A stretch of DNA of 7,877 nucleotides, from positions 1 through 7,877 of the forward strand of contig QMPG01000137.1 of NCBI GenBank assembly GCA_003648455.1, given 5' to 3'. The first letter of the stretch is position 1, and every line of letters begins with the position of its first letter. The stretch comes from Bacteroidota bacterium. Lineage in GTDB: Bacteria > Bacteroidota > Bacteroidia > Bacteroidales > B39-G9. Shown here one piece after another: positions 5,949-7,877 of this stretch. Under the pieces are notes generated by a model. That model made no database searches, was not told where the DNA came from, and saw only the letters and a list, made by a program, of their open reading frames with translations. The translations under genes were made by a program, and so were the position numbers.

Positions 5949-6687
5949 TTATTTTAATCTTAAATTTACCTTTTATTCCAATTATTTCATCTTTAATGAT
6001 AATAAGACTTAAAATACTCTTAATTTTTCCATAATAATCAAGTACATTATTTATATCTCCTTTTCTTTTAATTTTATTTGCTATTGCTGTTGCAAATGCA
6101 TCTGCTAAAATTGGACTTTTACACACAACAGTAACAGCATCTGCTTTCCCAAAACTAAAAGAATGCCCAGAAGTGCCTGATGACGTACAAACTCCAAGAG
6201 GCGTATATTCAGAAGGAATTACTAACGCAATTTTTTTTGACAAACAAGAGTTACCTGCAACAATAGTAATTGCAATTGATTTATCTGTTTTGACAAATAA
6301 ATCGCCTCCATTTTCAACAATTAGTTCATTAAACTTTCCATTAGCAAGCAATTTATTTGCAACAACTTGAGCAAAAGTTCCTGCAACCGCACTCATTGGA
6401 CCTGTATTAGAAATTGCAGAACTTAAAATCATTGATTTAACATTTTCAGAAGCATCATTAGTAGCGGTTATAGGTAATAAACTTGTTTTAAAATCGGGAT
6501 TTTTATTTATGTACTTTGTTAATTCTGCTCTTAGATTAATTATCTCGTTAGTTACTAATGTTGCATATTTATGATTAAAACTCTCATAATCAGTGCAAAT
6601 TTGCAAATCGGTTTCTTTATATGAAACAGTAAAAGATTTAAATCTTTTACTGTTTATATTGTTTCTATACGTTCTTGGTTCGTACAT
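5941..6687 (-). CDS. UPF0280 (COG2122) ApbE-like protein, homocysteine pathway partner
   Basis: The 248-residue protein has the UPF0280 signatures in order: MYEPRTYRN at the start, GPMSAVAGTFAQ, LIVENGGDLFV, then LGVCTSSGTSGHSFSFGKADAV. The family is related to ApbE flavin transferases, but its own chemistry is not settled. In Methanosarcina a COG2122 protein (MA1715) has been linked to efficient sulfide assimilation, and in Desulfovibrio to homocysteine synthesis. Its place directly after DUF39 and NIL-ferredoxin genes fits that role. The start at 6687 is chosen because its ATG overlaps the ferredoxin stop in TAATG, suggesting translational coupling. The frame stays open upstream to 6756, but those 23 residues lie inside the ferredoxin gene and do not look like the family. 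No signal peptide is visible, so it is probably cytoplasmic. Confidence 0.9.
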   Translation of the reverse strand: MYEPRTYRNNINSKRFKSFTVSYKETDLQICTDYESFNHKYATLVTNEIINLRAELTKYINKNPDFKTSLLPITATNDASENVKSMILSSAISNTGPMSAVAGTFAQVVANKLLANGKFNELIVENGGDLFVKTDKSIAITIVAGNSCLSKKIALVIPSEYTPLGVCTSSGTSGHSFSFGKADAVTVVCKSPILADAFATAIANKIKRKGDINNVLDYYGKIKSILSLIIIKDEIIGIKGKFKIKINE

Positions 6688-7097
6688 TATTTTACAAAAT
6701 TTACAGTAAAAAGTTGTAAAGGACAAGCCTTGGTGCACAATCCACATACAACACATTTTGACGAATCAAAGTTTATTTTAGCAGTTTTTTTATCTAAAGT
6801 TAAAGCTTCTGAGAAGCAAACCGAAGTACATGCACCACAACTGACACATTCACTTTGTTTAAAAATAACAGATTTATCTATCTCAAGACATTTTATACCT
6901 TTCAGCAATAAATAACTCACAGCTTCATTTAATTTTTCTTGCTCAGCACCCATTTCAATTAATAATTTGCCTTGCTTCCCACTTCCAATCTCAGCTTTTA
7001 AAATATTTATAATTATATCATAATTTTTAATGAGATTATATGTTATTGGCTCAGATGTTGATTTTGGTGAAAATTCTAAAATATATTTCTTTTTCAT
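6687..7097 (-). CDS. NIL-domain 2[4Fe-4S] ferredoxin of the homocysteine pathway
   Basis: This 136-residue protein has two parts. Residues 1-75 form a NIL-type (ACT-like) domain, with the LEFSPKSTSEPITYNLIKNY opening and a GKLLIEMG strand. Residues 80-136 carry two [4Fe-4S] motifs: CVSCGACTSVC (Cys 84, 87, 90, 94) and CVVCGLCTKACP (Cys 115, 118, 121, 125). NIL-ferredoxins beside DUF39 proteins (MA1822 in Methanosarcina) are needed to make homocysteine from aspartate semialdehyde, probably by delivering electrons to reduce a persulfide or disulfide. The gene starts 1 nt after the DUF39 stop and overlaps the UPF0280 start by one base, so all three should be made together. The usual Pro after the last Cys of cluster 1 is Phe here. 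Confidence 0.93.
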   Translation of the reverse strand: MKKKYILEFSPKSTSEPITYNLIKNYDIIINILKAEIGSGKQGKLLIEMGAEQEKLNEAVSYLLLKGIKCLEIDKSVIFKQSECVSCGACTSVCFSEALTLDKKTAKINFDSSKCVVCGLCTKACPLQLFTVNFVK

Positions 7098-7098
7098 T

Positions 7099-7877
7099 TT
7101 ATAATGCTTTTAAACTGTTTAATCCTTTATTTTCAGTAAAATTCTCTACCGGCTTTGACAATAAAAATTCGCCTTTTTCTATCTGATGTTTCAGCAACGA
7201 AGCAATTTCTCTTGCTTTATATAAACTCGACATTGGTGCAGATTTTATTTTATTGCCTTTTAAGTTTATTTCACCTGAAAAAAGTTGTTCGTAGTTTACT
7301 GTTGCAATAGCCGGATGTCCGGGTTTAGAATAATCTGATATTGTAGTTTCAATATCTCTATTTTTTACAGAAACATATTTTGCAATTTCTGCATCTAAAA
7401 TTGGGATAGGTATTCCAATTCCAATAAAAACCGACACCCCGTATTTTTCAAAATAAGCTGCTTTTAAAAATCCCGGAATCATTTTTTTTACATCGCCTAT
7501 AACCGCTAAAGTTGCTGCACCATCAAGAGGTATTCCTTTATCGTTTCTCTCTTGCGAGGTGTTCGATTGTGTACCGCTCCATGAGATATATCCCTGTGCT
7601 CCACATAAAAATATTCGAGTACCAATACCAATCGTCTTTAAATAAGGGTCGTTTAATAAAGGACTTAGCTCACCGCTTGTTGCAAAATTTATATTACCTA
7701 CATCAGGCAACAATGTTCCCATGTATGTGTGTAGCGTTTTATTAGTTGTATTTGTTGCTGCACCATAATTCTGATATGAATTGCGAGGATTAAACATTGT
7801 TATCTCATTAACATTATTTTTGTTAATATAAGCTTTAACCTCTTTTCTTGGGTAACAGTCTGTGCCTTTACCCGTTC
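7099..7877 (-). CDS. COG1900/DUF39 homocysteine biosynthesis protein (5' end outside window)
   Basis: The frame stays open to the window edge, 26 codons beyond the Met at 7797, and those codons encode the family motif GTDCYPRKE. The gene therefore starts outside the window and the Met at 7797 is internal. About 258 residues are visible. They include the conserved FLCGAQGYISWSGTQ with a second Cys, GIPLDGAATLAVIGD, FIGIGIPIPILD and the closing IEKGEFLLSKPVE. COG1900 proteins (MA1821 in Methanosarcina) form homocysteine from aspartate semialdehyde with reduced sulfur, and the two Cys-containing motifs are the likely sulfur-handling sites. No CBS domains follow the core, unlike some archaeal members, so this is the short form. 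It is the most upstream visible gene of the operon. Confidence 0.93.
   Translation of the reverse strand, partial: TGKGTDCYPRKEVKAYINKNNVNEITMFNPRNSYQNYGAATNTTNKTLHTYMGTLLPDVGNINFATSGELSPLLNDPYLKTIGIGTRIFLCGAQGYISWSGTQSNTSQERNDKGIPLDGAATLAVIGDVKKMIPGFLKAAYFEKYGVSVFIGIGIPIPILDAEIAKYVSVKNRDIETTISDYSKPGHPAIATVNYEQLFSGEINLKGNKIKSAPMSSLYKAREIASLLKHQIEKGEFLLSKPVENFTENKGLNSLKAL

Noticed and set aside
1..7877. CRISPR arrays, tRNA or rRNA genes, transposases, or phage genes.
   Set aside because: No spaced direct repeats, cloverleaf-like sequence or mobile-element proteins were seen; the coding genes are housekeeping, metabolic or signalling.

Overview
The window is AT-rich, and every gene I can support lies on the minus strand. 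It therefore reads, in the direction of transcription, from position 7877 down to 1. Three things point to an anaerobic or microaerophilic member of the Bacteroidota. There is no Shine-Dalgarno sequence before the starts. Promoter-like sites match the Bacteroidota -7 element TAnnTTTG (for example 1495-1502). There is also a large coiled-coil/PAS/SpoIIE phosphatase of the type common in that phylum, beside a yicC-gmk pair. The placement rests on style and gene content; I could not test it by database comparison.

Region 1 (7877-5941) is a tightly packed three-gene operon. It holds a COG1900/DUF39 homocysteine-forming protein cut by the window edge, a NIL-domain 2[4Fe-4S] ferredoxin, and a UPF0280/COG2122 ApbE-like protein. 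The first two genes are 1 nt apart, and the last two overlap by one base in TAATG. These are the three families linked in methanogens and sulfate reducers to making homocysteine from aspartate semialdehyde and reduced sulfur, so the set looks like a compact route to methionine.

Region 2 (5940-5438) is 503 bases with no large gene, and it is the most interesting part of the window. On the minus strand it holds short Trp-containing reading frames alternating with intrinsic terminators. The first is a 30-codon frame with CWCWNC followed by a hairpin and T-run. The second is a 21-codon frame with YWW followed by a strong hairpin and T-run. The third is a 19-codon frame with three Trp codons. Each of the first two has a perfect alternative (antiterminator) pairing that would destroy its terminator. 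In each, the pairing segment begins about 20 nt after the last Trp codon. This is the architecture of leader-peptide trp attenuation, apparently in tandem, ahead of trpB.

Region 3 (5437-4165) is trpB, full length with its catalytic residues, followed by its own terminator. No trpA or other trp gene adjoins it, so it appears to be a single-gene, Trp-regulated unit. That suggests trpA is elsewhere, or that the enzyme salvages indole.

Region 4 (4041-1651) is one large signalling protein. It has a signal peptide, a periplasmic YfiR-like (DUF4154) domain, a long coiled coil, one membrane helix, a PAS domain and a cytoplasmic PP2C/SpoIIE phosphatase. Region 5 (1524-13) is a yicC-gmk operon with a good promoter just upstream of yicC.
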